A stretch of DNA of 64,000 nucleotides from Sporolactobacillus sp. STSJ-5 (GTDB lineage: Bacteria; Bacillota; Bacilli; Bacillales; Sporolactobacillaceae): the NCBI RefSeq assembly GCF_024385605.1, contig NZ_JANFOJ010000001.1, forward strand, positions 372,001 to 436,000, in the 5' to 3' direction. Positions 8,106 to 16,031 of the stretch are shown here, one piece after another. The position numbers were made by a program, and so were the translations under genes. The notes beneath the pieces were generated by a model. The model worked only from the letters and a program-made list of their open reading frames with translations. It made no database searches and was not told the origin of the DNA. Position 1 is the stretch's first letter, and each line of letters opens with the position of its first letter.

Positions 8106-9008
8106 ATGGAACTTCTACAATTAAAGTATTTTCAAACTGTTGCGCGAATCGAACACATGACAAAGGCTGCTCAAGAATTGTCCATTGCTCAGCCTTCGCT
8201 CAGTCAAACCATTAAACGGCTTGAAGATGAGATCGGCGTTCCCCTCTTTGACCGTAAAGGGCGAAGAATCAGGCTCAATCGTTATGGAAAAATCTTTCTT
8301 GAGAAGGCCGAGCTCGCCTTTTCGGCGCTCCAAGAAGGTAAGCAGGAAGTCATCGATTTGGCCAAAATTAATGAAGACAGCATTTCAATGGCTGTGATGC
8401 GGACGCCGATCGTACCTGATCTACTCGGCAGTTTTCGTAAAGAGCATCCCTTTGTTCGTTTTCGTGTCAAACAGATTTCAAGGGCAACCATACAGCATCA
8501 GCTCGAGAACGGAGAAATTGATTTATGCATCACTCCTTATCAATTGGAGCAAGACAGACCACTTCATTCGCGCTTGCTCATGCATGATGAAATTTATCTT
8601 GTCGTTCCGAAGACGCATCCGCTTGCAACTAAAAAAAGTGTCGATCTGCACGATATCGCTCATGAACCGTTTGTCCTTAAAGCAAACGGAGCCTTTCGTG
8701 AGACAACAGATACCTATTGCCGTATGGCAGGATTTCAGCCGGATATCGCTTTTGAAGTTGATGATTCCTTGTCCATTCGCGGACTGGTTTCAGAAGGCTT
8801 AGGTGTCGCTTTTTTCTCTTCACTCACTTTGCGGACGGTAAGAGACAGTTCTATTGTTCCGCTCCGAATAAGCCATCCGCATTGCAATCGATCAATCAGT
8901 CTCGTCTGGAATGAGGATCGCTATCATTCATCAATCATCACGGATTTCTACCAATTCATCATCGACTATTTCCAGCACTTCGATCAGGATACTCCACTCA
9001 TTGACTAA
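8106..9008 (+). CDS. LysR-family transcriptional regulator
   Basis: 300-residue regulator with an N-terminal winged helix (MELLQLKYFQTVARIEHMTK, then AQELSIAQPSLSQTIKRLE as the recognition helix, residues 20-40). A LysR_substrate effector domain occupies about residues 90-290. The ligand cannot be read from the sequence. The start ATG has AGGAGG 8 nt upstream. Its divergent position next to the MFS exporter makes it the likely regulator of that gene and, as is common for the family, of itself. Closest in type to Bacillus CzcR/GltC-like proteins, but I would not assign a name. Confidence 0.9.
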   Translation: MELLQLKYFQTVARIEHMTKAAQELSIAQPSLSQTIKRLEDEIGVPLFDRKGRRIRLNRYGKIFLEKAELAFSALQEGKQEVIDLAKINEDSISMAVMRTPIVPDLLGSFRKEHPFVRFRVKQISRATIQHQLENGEIDLCITPYQLEQDRPLHSRLLMHDEIYLVVPKTHPLATKKSVDLHDIAHEPFVLKANGAFRETTDTYCRMAGFQPDIAFEVDDSLSIRGLVSEGLGVAFFSSLTLRTVRDSSIVPLRISHPHCNRSISLVWNEDRYHSSIITDFYQFIIDYFQHFDQDTPLID

Positions 9009-9019
9009 TTGAGATTATT

Positions 9020-9724
9020 TTAAACAGCCTGATTTTGATGATGCTCATGTGTGTTCTTTCTTTGGTTGTGCCAGCCAAGGTAGAGGACAGAAACGATAGT
9101 AACAACAACAACCGGCCATTCTGCCCATACAGCAACATCACCAAGCCATTTGAGAACGAGCGGTTCGGCGAACAGCATTCTTGCAGCCGTCATCGCTAGA
9201 ATTCCGGAACCAACATAAATAAGCCAGGAAAAGCGATCCATTAGTTTTAATATTATTGCACTCCCGCCCATTAAAAGCGGAATACTGATTAACAATCCGA
9301 AAATGACAAGCAACGGATCATTTTGCGCTGCGCCTGCAACCGCAAGTACATTATCGAGTCCCATTAACGCGTCGGCAACGACAATCGTTTGAACGGCTCC
9401 CCAAAGACTCGTGCTGGCTTTGACTTCCTTCTTTGATTTCGAAGAATCGGCAGGACTAAGCAAACGATATGCGATCCAAATGAGCAACAGGCCACCGATA
9501 AAATGCAGGCCCGGAACCATGAGCAGGTAAACAACCAGAATCGTGCAAATCGCGCGCAAAACGACCGCGCCAGCCGTTCCATAAAGGATCGCGCGTCCGC
9601 GCTGATGATTGGGAAGCCGGCGTGCAGCCAGGGCAATAACGACTGCATTATCTCCCGCCAAGAACAAATCAATACCAACAATAATAATTAAGGACGACCA
9701 AAATGCCGTTGTAAATAATTCCAT
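9020..9724 (-). CDS. YjbE-type TerC-family metal exporter (first paralogue)
   Basis: Integral membrane protein of the TerC superfamily, YjbE subfamily, 234 residues with about seven helices. Metal-binding motifs are GIDLFLAGDNAVVIALA (residues 18-34) and DALMGLDNVLAVAG (near 118-131); the acidic residues in the two LxxDN motifs form the ion path. In B. subtilis, related TerC proteins (MeeF, MeeY) export Mn2+ to metalate secreted enzymes. The start has AGGAGG upstream. It lies downstream of a close paralogue with a terminator between them, so it depends on read-through or its own promoter. Confidence 0.88.
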   Translation of the reverse strand: MELFTTAFWSSLIIIVGIDLFLAGDNAVVIALAARRLPNHQRGRAILYGTAGAVVLRAICTILVVYLLMVPGLHFIGGLLLIWIAYRLLSPADSSKSKKEVKASTSLWGAVQTIVVADALMGLDNVLAVAGAAQNDPLLVIFGLLISIPLLMGGSAIILKLMDRFSWLIYVGSGILAMTAARMLFAEPLVLKWLGDVAVWAEWPVVVVTIVSVLYLGWHNQRKNTHEHHQNQAV

Positions 9725-9789
9725 GAATCAACATCCTCCTATTAACCTGATATAACGAAATTCATTATGATTTAGCTGTTAAAAAACGC

Positions 9790-9820
9790 AAAAAGCCTTG
9801 GCCGACTACGCCAAGGCTGA
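9790..9820 (-). terminator. Terminator between the two YjbE-type genes
   Basis: AGCCTTGGC and GCCAAGGCT form a stem around GTAGTCG, followed by TTTTTGCGTTTTTT on the minus strand. Confidence 0.8.
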
Positions 9821-9828
9821 AGGTTTCA

Positions 9829-10530
9829 TTAAACGGATTTTTCAGCGGTGACTGCTTTCTTCACATGCTGGCTGCCGTGCTGGCTTCTCCATCCGAAGTA
9901 AAGCACACCTAGGATTATGAAAAGCAGCACCGGCCACTTGATCCAGGAAAAGCCAGCAACTGCATCATACACAAAATGATCGGCAAAGATCATCTTTCCC
10001 GCCGTAAACGCGAGAATTCCGGAGCCGGCATAGGTAATCCATGCATAACGGTCAACCAGCTTCAGAAACAGTGCACTGCCGCCCATGACAAGCGGGATAC
10101 TGATCAGCAGACCGATAATAACGAGCAAGTAGTTTCCTGAAGCCGCTCCGCCGATGGCAAGCACATTATCCAGACCCATGAGCGCATCAGCCATAATTAT
10201 GGTGCGAATAGCCGCTCCAAGACTAGTCTTCGCCACGATCTTCTTATCTTGCCCGTGATCCTTTAGCAGACTGTAGGCAATCCAGACAAGCAGAACGCCG
10301 CCGACAAGATGCAGGCCCGGCACCTTAAGCAGCCAAACAACAGCAAGTGTAGCAATTGCACGAATGGCGACCGCACCAAGTGTTCCATAAAGAATTGCAC
10401 GTTTTCGTTGATGATCCTGAAGTCGTGCAGCTGCCAAGGCGATGACAATGGCATTATCACCAGCCAAAATCAAGTCAATGCCTACAATAAGCAGCAGCGC
10501 GGTCAAGAATTCCAGCGAAAAAAAATCCAT
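9829..10530 (-). CDS. YjbE-type TerC-family metal exporter (riboswitch-controlled paralogue)
   Basis: A 233-residue membrane protein, strongly similar to its neighbour, with GIDLILAGDNAIVIALA near residue 17 and DALMGLDNVLAIGG near 117. Families of this type are often found behind yybP-ykoY riboswitches and are implicated in Mn2+ efflux. Here it is the first gene after such a riboswitch, whose terminator lies 84 bp upstream of the gene. The start has GAGGAGG eight to nine bases upstream. The C-terminal tail is charged (HGSQHVKKAVTAEKSV). The two paralogues differ mainly in the cytoplasmic loop around residues 92-105 and in the tail. Confidence 0.9.
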   Translation of the reverse strand: MDFFSLEFLTALLLIVGIDLILAGDNAIVIALAAARLQDHQRKRAILYGTLGAVAIRAIATLAVVWLLKVPGLHLVGGVLLVWIAYSLLKDHGQDKKIVAKTSLGAAIRTIIMADALMGLDNVLAIGGAASGNYLLVIIGLLISIPLVMGGSALFLKLVDRYAWITYAGSGILAFTAGKMIFADHFVYDAVAGFSWIKWPVLLFIILGVLYFGWRSQHGSQHVKKAVTAEKSV

Positions 10531-10576
10531 TCATTCATCCTCCTCAATAATTCTTATCTGTTTGCACAATAAAAAG

Positions 10577-10606
10577 CAGCCGCTCCGACGTTGATCAGAA
10601 AGGCTG
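10577..10606 (-). other. Second hairpin in the YjbE leader
   Basis: On the minus strand GCAGCC (10606-10601) pairs with GGCTGC (10582-10577) between the riboswitch terminator and the gene. There is no clear T run after it (TTTTTATTG), so it may stabilise the mRNA or serve as a weak second terminator. Confidence 0.45.
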
Positions 10607-10613
10607 CATGTGC

Positions 10614-10738
10614 AGAAAAAAACCTTTGCCTTTTTCATCCGTCCGAGGCAAAGGTCTCGCCAACAGCCTAACGGCTGCCAGAGAAGCCGGGGATCACTCC
10701 CGTAATGACGACTTTACTCTGATGGCTACTCCCCTTTT
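10614..10738 (-). ncRNA. yybP-ykoY (Mn2+) riboswitch with terminator
   Basis: Read on the minus strand, the element opens with AAAAGGGGAGTAGCC (10738 downward), has TCATTACGGGAG in the middle and ends with GGCGAGACCTTTGCC (10664-10650). These are the hallmark conserved segments of the yybP-ykoY motif. The P1 strand CCTTTGCC (10654-10647) can instead pair with GGCAAAGG (10630-10623), which is followed by seven T residues, giving a terminator. Known members bind Mn2+, which stabilises P1 and prevents termination. It precedes a YjbE-type exporter, as expected. Confidence 0.92.
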
Positions 10739-10764
10739 ACGAGGCTGATTCACTTGTTATATTA

Positions 10765-10793
10765 ATTATATTATGAGGCTATAAATATGTCAA
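10765..10793 (-). promoter_or_regulatory. Perfect-consensus SigA promoter of the riboswitch transcript
   Basis: On the minus strand TTGACA (10793-10788), a 17-bp spacer and TATAAT (10770-10765) match the SigA consensus exactly. It starts 18 bp after the liaR stop codon. Constitutive strong initiation followed by riboswitch control is the expected logic. Confidence 0.85.
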
Positions 10794-10810
10794 CGCGGAT
10801 GATCACCCGA

Positions 10811-11449
10811 TTATTTCGTAAATAAATGATTTTGGTAGGCATAGACAGCTGCCTGAGTGCGATCAGCGACATCCAGTTTGCTGAAAATACTGCTGACATG
10901 TGTTTTCACTGTCTTGATGCCGATAAATAGCTTTTCGGCGATCTCCGCGTTATTTCTCCCGTCCGCAATTAACCGCAAGACCTCCTTTTCTCGAGCAGTC
11001 AGCTGATCAAAAGGTTGCGGACTCCTGTGCAGTCCCGCCACAAGTTTTTGTGCGACCTTACCGTCAATGACCGTTTTTCCGCGATGTGCTTTATGGATCG
11101 CCTGAATGATTTCATCGGATGACGATGTTTTCAGCAAGTAACTCATTGCACCTGCTTCAATCGCAGGAAATACCTGTTCATCATCATAGAAGCTCGTGAG
11201 AATGATGATTTTCTTTGAAGGATCTTTGGCTAAGATTTGCTTCGTTGCGTCAATTCCATTACCGTCTTCCATAATCAAATCCATTAAAATGATTTCAGGC
11301 TTCAACGCTTCAAACGATTTGACAGCCGCGTCCCCATTCGATGCCTCTCCGACAAGTTCAATATCTTCTTCTGTTGAAAGATAAGCCTTCAACCCTTTTC
11401 TGACCATATCGTGATCGTCGACGATCATCACCTTAATTTTATCTGTCAT
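10811..11449 (-). CDS. liaR: Response regulator LiaR (cell-envelope stress)
   Basis: NarL-family response regulator of 212 residues. The receiver domain (residues 5-120) has the acidic pair VDDHD, the phospho-acceptor Asp in IILMDLIMEDG near residue 56, and Lys in SYLLKTSS near 106. The LuxR-type HTH follows (LTAREKEVLRLIADGRNNAEIA, then KTVKTHVSSIFSKLDV). The sequence closely resembles B. subtilis LiaR/VraR, and it lies in a liaF-liaS-liaR order. Its start overlaps the liaS stop by 4 bp, so they are coupled. Targets cannot be read here, and no liaIH genes are present in the window. Confidence 0.9.
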   Translation of the reverse strand: MTDKIKVMIVDDHDMVRKGLKAYLSTEEDIELVGEASNGDAAVKSFEALKPEIILMDLIMEDGNGIDATKQILAKDPSKKIIILTSFYDDEQVFPAIEAGAMSYLLKTSSSDEIIQAIHKAHRGKTVIDGKVAQKLVAGLHRSPQPFDQLTAREKEVLRLIADGRNNAEIAEKLFIGIKTVKTHVSSIFSKLDVADRTQAAVYAYQNHLFTK

Positions 11450-12483
11450 ACTCCCTTTTCCTCCCTGTGAATCGGCACACGGATATGGATGGATGTACCT
11501 TCTCCTTCATGTGTCGTCAGCATAAAATGACCGCCAATCTCTTCCGCGCGTTCTTTCATCGTCTTCAACCCATACGAAGCAACTTTTTCTCGCTTCGGAT
11601 CAAATCCCTGACCGTTGTCAAAAATGGTGAGTGTAACGAGCTGGTCCTTTTCATGAAGAGACAAGACGACTCTTGTTGCCTCAGAATGACGAAGTGCGTT
11701 AGAAAGTGCCTCTTGGCTGAGTCGAAACAAATGATTCTCCACGCCTTTAGTCAATCCGAGAACCGGATCAATTGCTGCCTCAAAATGAATTGTTGTCTTG
11801 CCATCCAGTTCATGGATCAAACGCCCTAACCCTTTATCAAGTGATTCGTTATTGAGACGTACCGGTCGAAGATGCAGCAGTAGAGCTCTCATTTCACCTT
11901 GAGCTTTACGGGCAATATCCGAAACATCGGCAATATTTTCAGCCGCAAGATCCGGATTGCTGTGAATCGTTTTTTCAGCGGCGGATGCAAGCATGGACAA
12001 GGCAAACAACTGCTGACTGACCGCATCATGCAGATCTCTTGCCAAACGCTGCCGTTCTGCTGTTACCGCCTCGTTTTTTACTTTTACATTCATTTGTACA
12101 TTTTCATCGACCAGACGCTGCAGTGATTTCACTTGTGTGTCGATTTTATCGGCAAGTTCATTTAAAGATTGCGCCACATGACTGATCGCCCCGCCGTTCT
12201 CGATCTTCATTCTAGCCGAAAGTTTTCCGGAAGACAGTGTCTTGACAAACAGATCAACATTGTCCAAATGATCAAGCAGCAGCCGATAATCCTTTGTTAA
12301 AGCGTTTGTCTCTAAAATAAATTGGATTAGGAAGCTAAAGAAGAAGATCAAAGCACTGATAAGCAGAGCATGATCTGACGGCACAAACCAGAAGAAAATT
12401 TGCATTGCCGCAAAAAGCATGAGCGATGAAAAAAAGCTGATAATTAATTGAAATCTTGCCGTACGAATTCGATAATTTTGCAT
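11446..12483 (-). CDS. liaS: Sensor histidine kinase LiaS
   Basis: 345-residue membrane kinase that senses lipid-II-cycle or envelope stress together with LiaF. Two N-terminal helices (residues 12-65) enclose a very short external loop, as in intramembrane-sensing kinases. A HAMP-like linker follows. The HisKA_3 phospho-acceptor motif is RQRLARDLHDAVSQQLFA, with His near residue 153, and the C-terminal HATPase domain has DNGQGFD and GLKTMKERAEEIGG. It starts 4 bp after liaF behind AGGTG and overlaps liaR by 4 bp. Confidence 0.9.
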   Translation of the reverse strand: MQNYRIRTARFQLIISFFSSLMLFAAMQIFFWFVPSDHALLISALIFFFSFLIQFILETNALTKDYRLLLDHLDNVDLFVKTLSSGKLSARMKIENGGAISHVAQSLNELADKIDTQVKSLQRLVDENVQMNVKVKNEAVTAERQRLARDLHDAVSQQLFALSMLASAAEKTIHSNPDLAAENIADVSDIARKAQGEMRALLLHLRPVRLNNESLDKGLGRLIHELDGKTTIHFEAAIDPVLGLTKGVENHLFRLSQEALSNALRHSEATRVVLSLHEKDQLVTLTIFDNGQGFDPKREKVASYGLKTMKERAEEIGGHFMLTTHEGEGTSIHIRVPIHREEKGV

Positions 12484-12486
12484 CGG

Positions 12487-13305
12487 TTACACCTGCGCAA
12501 TACTTAAATCAATAACTTGAAAATCAAAGTTAAAGTCTAATTTTCGCGTTGCTTCATCGTAGTTCGGTGTCTGATAGCTGACATTGCGCAGCACGCCGCT
12601 CTGTTTGTTTTTTCCAATTTTCGCATCGCCTACTTTTGCTCGGAGATGGATCCGGTATGCAAGATCATCCGGTAAGGTAATTCGAATATTCCCCACCCAT
12701 CCGCTCAAGGTAATCGGGATCGTTTCTTCCGGAATAAAGGCTTTAGTAAAGTCAAATGTGTAATCTCCGATGCGTACACGTTCGTTCATCGGTTTAACCA
12801 TCCAATTATCGTGTTTGAAGGTAGCATCATTCACAAAGGTATAAGAATCACGCGCGTTCTTTGAAGATGCCTCACCATCTTTGTCTTCATGATCCCAAGA
12901 GAAATCAACATGATGATTGTGATGCCCTTTTCTGTGCTTCTTGTGTTCACCCGTTACGGAAACAGTGATGAAATTTTTTCCGAAGAGCATGCCTAACCCA
13001 CAGTAAATAATCAGATACGGCCACAGTTTCCAGAAATCTGTCCATTTGAAGACAATGAACCCCGACTGATCAGCATACAGCAATCCGCCATAAATCAAAA
13101 AGAAAAATCCCCAGAAGAAATGCGGCCTTTTTCGGTCAAAGAGCGGAACGATGAGCAGCAGTGCTCCGAATATCATGACCAAGAATGGGAGATAAGCACT
13201 AAACATCGGCATCATTCCCTGGGAAATAAGATTAAGACTGTCAAGCAGCCAATAAACACCAAGCAAAACGACAGCAAGCGCAGCCAATAGTTTTCCAAAA
13301 GACAT
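12487..13305 (-). CDS. liaF: LiaF, negative regulator of LiaRS
   Basis: Membrane protein that keeps the LiaRS system off in the family. Four predicted helices fill residues 5-115, then a His/Lys/Asp-rich linker near residues 125-150, then the DUF2154/LiaF C-terminal domain (WVGNIRITLPDDLAYRIHLRAKVGDAKI is the family core, split by a short linker). I chose ATG 13305 because AAAGG is correctly spaced for it; ATG 13314 is too close. First gene of a liaFSR unit. An inverted repeat that could bind LiaR lies about 120 bp upstream. Confidence 0.88.
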   Translation of the reverse strand: MSFGKLLAALAVVLLGVYWLLDSLNLISQGMMPMFSAYLPFLVMIFGALLLIVPLFDRKRPHFFWGFFFLIYGGLLYADQSGFIVFKWTDFWKLWPYLIIYCGLGMLFGKNFITVSVTGEHKKHRKGHHNHHVDFSWDHEDKDGEASSKNARDSYTFVNDATFKHDNWMVKPMNERVRIGDYTFDFTKAFIPEETIPITLSGWVGNIRITLPDDLAYRIHLRAKVGDAKIGKNKQSGVLRNVSYQTPNYDEATRKLDFNFDFQVIDLSIAQV

Positions 13306-13423
13306 TTGCCTCATCCTTTCTTCTCTATCACAAGCCGTATCTCAACGGCACTTGTACAAAGTTTATAGTTTAACTATACAGAGTGACGCGCATCTTTTCC
13401 ATAGACTGTGAACGGTTTTTTTC

Positions 13424-13439
13424 TCCGACCCAGGTCGGA
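13424..13439. promoter_or_regulatory. Inverted repeat upstream of liaF, candidate LiaR box
   Basis: TCCGACC-CA-GGTCGGA: two perfect 7-bp arms around two bases, 119 bp upstream of liaF and 128 bp upstream of the divergent ferritin-like gene. LiaR-type regulators bind inverted repeats upstream of their own operon, so autoregulation is plausible. The assignment rests on position. Confidence 0.45.
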
Positions 13440-13566
13440 ACAATCTATTTAAAAATGTGAACGGATCGTGACAATAAGCATTATGTTCATCGTTTTCTGC
13501 TGAATAGGTTTATTATTAGGGCTGTGAGGGTAATTTGAAGATATGTTAAGTGAAAGGGTGAATGAT

Positions 13567-14001
13567 ATGGACAAGAAAGTCCTAGCATTAATTGATGGTT
13601 TGAACAAAGATCTTGCAGGTGAATATTCTGCAGTGATTCAGTACAATTATTACGCGACAACAGTATCCGGGCTGAATTACCAGATTCTCAAGCCTTTTTT
13701 TGAGGAAGAAATTCCTGACGAATTAGGCCATGCCGCTTATCTTTCTGAAAAAATTGCGAACCTCGGCGGTGAACCGACGACTGTTCCTGCACCGGTTGCC
13801 ACGGTGAGTGATGCCAAAGCAATGCTCGAAGGAGCACGTCAGGCAGAAGCGGACACATTGGAAAACTATCGCGAACGTCGCAGTCAGGCACAAGAACTCG
13901 GCATGATCGAACTGGTTGTTAAACTGGAAGATATGATCGCTGATGAACAAAACCATTTGGAAAAATTGACAAAAACATTGACCGATCCTGTTTTTGCCTG
14001 A
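13567..14001 (+). CDS. Ferritin-like (bacterioferritin/Dps-type) protein
   Basis: 144-residue four-helix protein, cytoplasmic, likely for iron storage or peroxide-linked iron oxidation. Candidate ferroxidase ligands are in EYSAVIQYNYY (Glu near 18), EEEIPDELGHAAYLSE (Glu and His near 52) and KLEDMIADEQNHLEKL (Glu and His near 128). I chose ATG 13567 over ATG 13543, since AAAGGGTG lies seven bases before it. Single gene between divergent liaF and convergent ecsB, with a strong terminator. Exact subfamily is uncertain. Confidence 0.8.
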   Translation: MDKKVLALIDGLNKDLAGEYSAVIQYNYYATTVSGLNYQILKPFFEEEIPDELGHAAYLSEKIANLGGEPTTVPAPVATVSDAKAMLEGARQAEADTLENYRERRSQAQELGMIELVVKLEDMIADEQNHLEKLTKTLTDPVFA

Positions 14002-14017
14002 AAAAGAGATTTAAAAA

Positions 14018-14056
14018 ACCGGAACGGGGGATTTCTTCCCCGTTCCGGTTTTTTAT
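14018..14056. terminator. Bidirectional terminator between the ferritin-like gene and ecsB
   Basis: AACCGGAACGGGG and CCCCGTTCCGGTT form a perfect 13-bp stem with an 8-base loop. T residues follow on the plus strand and A residues precede it, so it serves both converging genes. Confidence 0.92.
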
Positions 14057-15277
14057 TTATTCTGCAAGCTGAATACGATGTTTTGTGTAGGCATAAGCGA
14101 AAATCAAGCTGACAGCAAAGCCTATACAAAGGAAAAAGAGAAAATCAATAAACGAGTGTGCACCAACCCCCGCTGCAGCACTGAGTACTACAACCTGTCC
14201 AATGAGAAGACGTGCGATCATTTGAACGAACGGATCCTGTTTCAGGCGCTCACCAATCGGATATAACCCAGCGAGTGCCTGTGGAAAAGGTTGACTCCAA
14301 ATAGGCAAGAGCTGCAGTCCGGTTAAATAGACGACCGACACAACAATGAAAACAGAATACCAGCCTATATTAAGAAAATAGCCAAGCAGCGCGCCAATGA
14401 CCGTCAAACGCATATACATGCCTAAATACTCATCAGAACGAAGGAATGTCTTAATAAATAGCTGTTCAAACACCTCTTTTTCTTCGAAATGTCGAATCGG
14501 GAATAATCTGCTGAGCACTCGGCGAGGGCGGGTACGTCTCCTCAATTGCGGCACGTCCGTAAACAGATTGGCAAAGCGAAGGAAGACCATAGCTTGACGA
14601 TGATCGCTCTCAAGCATACTGTTCCAGCGCAGCAGCGCACCAGACGCTTGGCGGCGGAACAAAAAAAACAGTGTGAACAGCATAATGGCAACACATGCCG
14701 CAATAACATAAAGCGGCTGATGACTGAGTACAAAATAGAAGAGACAAAAGGTAAGAACAGTCCTAAGGAAACGGAGCGGAACTGTATCCTCAATAAATTG
14801 CTCCTGCCAGCTGCAATCAATAGTCCAAGCTTTCGCAGCGAGCGAGACAACCGCTCCAAGCAAGAGCGAGCTGCCTCCATAAGCTGCTGATCCATGAGTG
14901 TAAAGCGGTATGCTAATGATCAATACAAGCAGTAAAGTGATGCTTTGGATCAAGAAGCTGTACCATTTGCTTCTGCGAAAATAACCGTCAAGTTCTGATT
15001 CAGCTGGTAATAAAAAGACCAAATCTGCGCGTTGAATGAATGTACGAATCGGTGCATGAGAGCAGACAAGGCTTAACACTATACTGACGATAAGCGTGCC
15101 AGGGAAGTGTTCCGGCAATAGATCCAGCCATTTTTTGTAGTAGAAACCGCCGATCAGGATCATGGCATAAATAAAAAACATTAATCCGCTGTTGCGACCG
15201 ATCAGATTCCAATAGCGCAGCTGCATCTGAAAATTGTCCCGACAGCGCTTTTTCCAGAGCGTATTCATTTCATCCAT
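14057..15277 (-). CDS. ecsB: ABC transporter membrane subunit EcsB
   Basis: 406-residue polytopic membrane protein, partner of EcsA. It has about 8-10 hydrophobic segments and the EcsB-type arrangement MLWKKR-like N-terminus (MNTLWKKRCRDNFQMQLRYW). In B. subtilis the Ecs transporter affects intramembrane proteolysis, secretion and competence, and export of peptide fragments has been proposed. It starts 13 bp inside the 3' end of ecsA, behind AAGGGG, so the two are coupled. No ecsC gene follows. Confidence 0.87.
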   Translation of the reverse strand: MDEMNTLWKKRCRDNFQMQLRYWNLIGRNSGLMFFIYAMILIGGFYYKKWLDLLPEHFPGTLIVSIVLSLVCSHAPIRTFIQRADLVFLLPAESELDGYFRRSKWYSFLIQSITLLLVLIISIPLYTHGSAAYGGSSLLLGAVVSLAAKAWTIDCSWQEQFIEDTVPLRFLRTVLTFCLFYFVLSHQPLYVIAACVAIMLFTLFFLFRRQASGALLRWNSMLESDHRQAMVFLRFANLFTDVPQLRRRTRPRRVLSRLFPIRHFEEKEVFEQLFIKTFLRSDEYLGMYMRLTVIGALLGYFLNIGWYSVFIVVSVVYLTGLQLLPIWSQPFPQALAGLYPIGERLKQDPFVQMIARLLIGQVVVLSAAAGVGAHSFIDFLFFLCIGFAVSLIFAYAYTKHRIQLAE

Positions 15278-16017
15278 TGTGTCTCGCCCCTTGCTACGGC
15301 CAGATAGATTTCATGAAGGCTTGCCTTTGGATCTCCGAACTGATTGCGTATCTTATCCAAAGTGCCCTGCACGGCGATATGCCCTTCATGCAGAATGATA
15401 AACCGATCGCAGTATTGCTCCGCAGTCGACAATATATGTGTGGACATTAAAATGGAAGCTCCTGAGCGTTTCATATCACTCATTAAGTCAAGCAGCGATT
15501 GAATGCCAATCGGGTCCAAGCCGACAAACGGCTCGTCTACAATATAGAGATCAGGTCGAATAAGAAAAGCACACATGATCATCACTTTCTGGCGCATCCC
15601 TTTTGAAAAATGAATGGGAAACCAGTGTTTCTTTTTTTCCATATGAAAAAGCTGCAGCAGCTTCTCACTTCGTTCCTCATAAGTTTTTTTGTCTAAGTGA
15701 TACGCCATCGCAGTCGTCTGCAAATGTTCTTCTAAAGTGAGCTGTTCATAGAGCTCCGGCATCTCGGGGACGTAGGCAATGCTTTTTCTGTAAGAACTCT
15801 TGTCCTCGCGAAGTGATTTCCCGTTTACACGTATCTCTCCGGAAAAAGGTTGTAAAAGTCCGAGAATATGTTTAATTGTCGTACTCTTGCCGGCTCCATT
15901 CAAACCGACAAGACCGACCAGTTCACCCGCGTTCATCTCAAATGACACATCATGGAGCACCGGGCGCTGCCGTGAGTAGCCGCCGCTTAATTGTTTTACA
16001 GTTAATACTGGATTCAT
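15265..16017 (-). CDS. ecsA: ABC transporter ATP-binding subunit EcsA
   Basis: 250-residue ATPase. Walker A GLNGAGKSTTIKHILGLLQP is near residue 35, signature HFSKGMRQKVMIM near 135, Walker B YIVDEPFVGLDP near 158 and the switch His in MSTHILSTAEQY near 192. It energises the EcsB membrane subunit. I chose ATG 16017, which has AAAGAGG upstream; the in-frame ATG at 16035 overlaps the stop of the upstream gene without a binding site. Gene order unknown protein-ecsA-ecsB suggests one operon running away from hit, as in B. subtilis hit/ecs but with an added first gene. Confidence 0.92.
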   Translation of the reverse strand: MNPVLTVKQLSGGYSRQRPVLHDVSFEMNAGELVGLVGLNGAGKSTTIKHILGLLQPFSGEIRVNGKSLREDKSSYRKSIAYVPEMPELYEQLTLEEHLQTTAMAYHLDKKTYEERSEKLLQLFHMEKKKHWFPIHFSKGMRQKVMIMCAFLIRPDLYIVDEPFVGLDPIGIQSLLDLMSDMKRSGASILMSTHILSTAEQYCDRFIILHEGHIAVQGTLDKIRNQFGDPKASLHEIYLAVARGETQWMK

Positions 16018-16031
16018 AATTCTAGCCTCTT

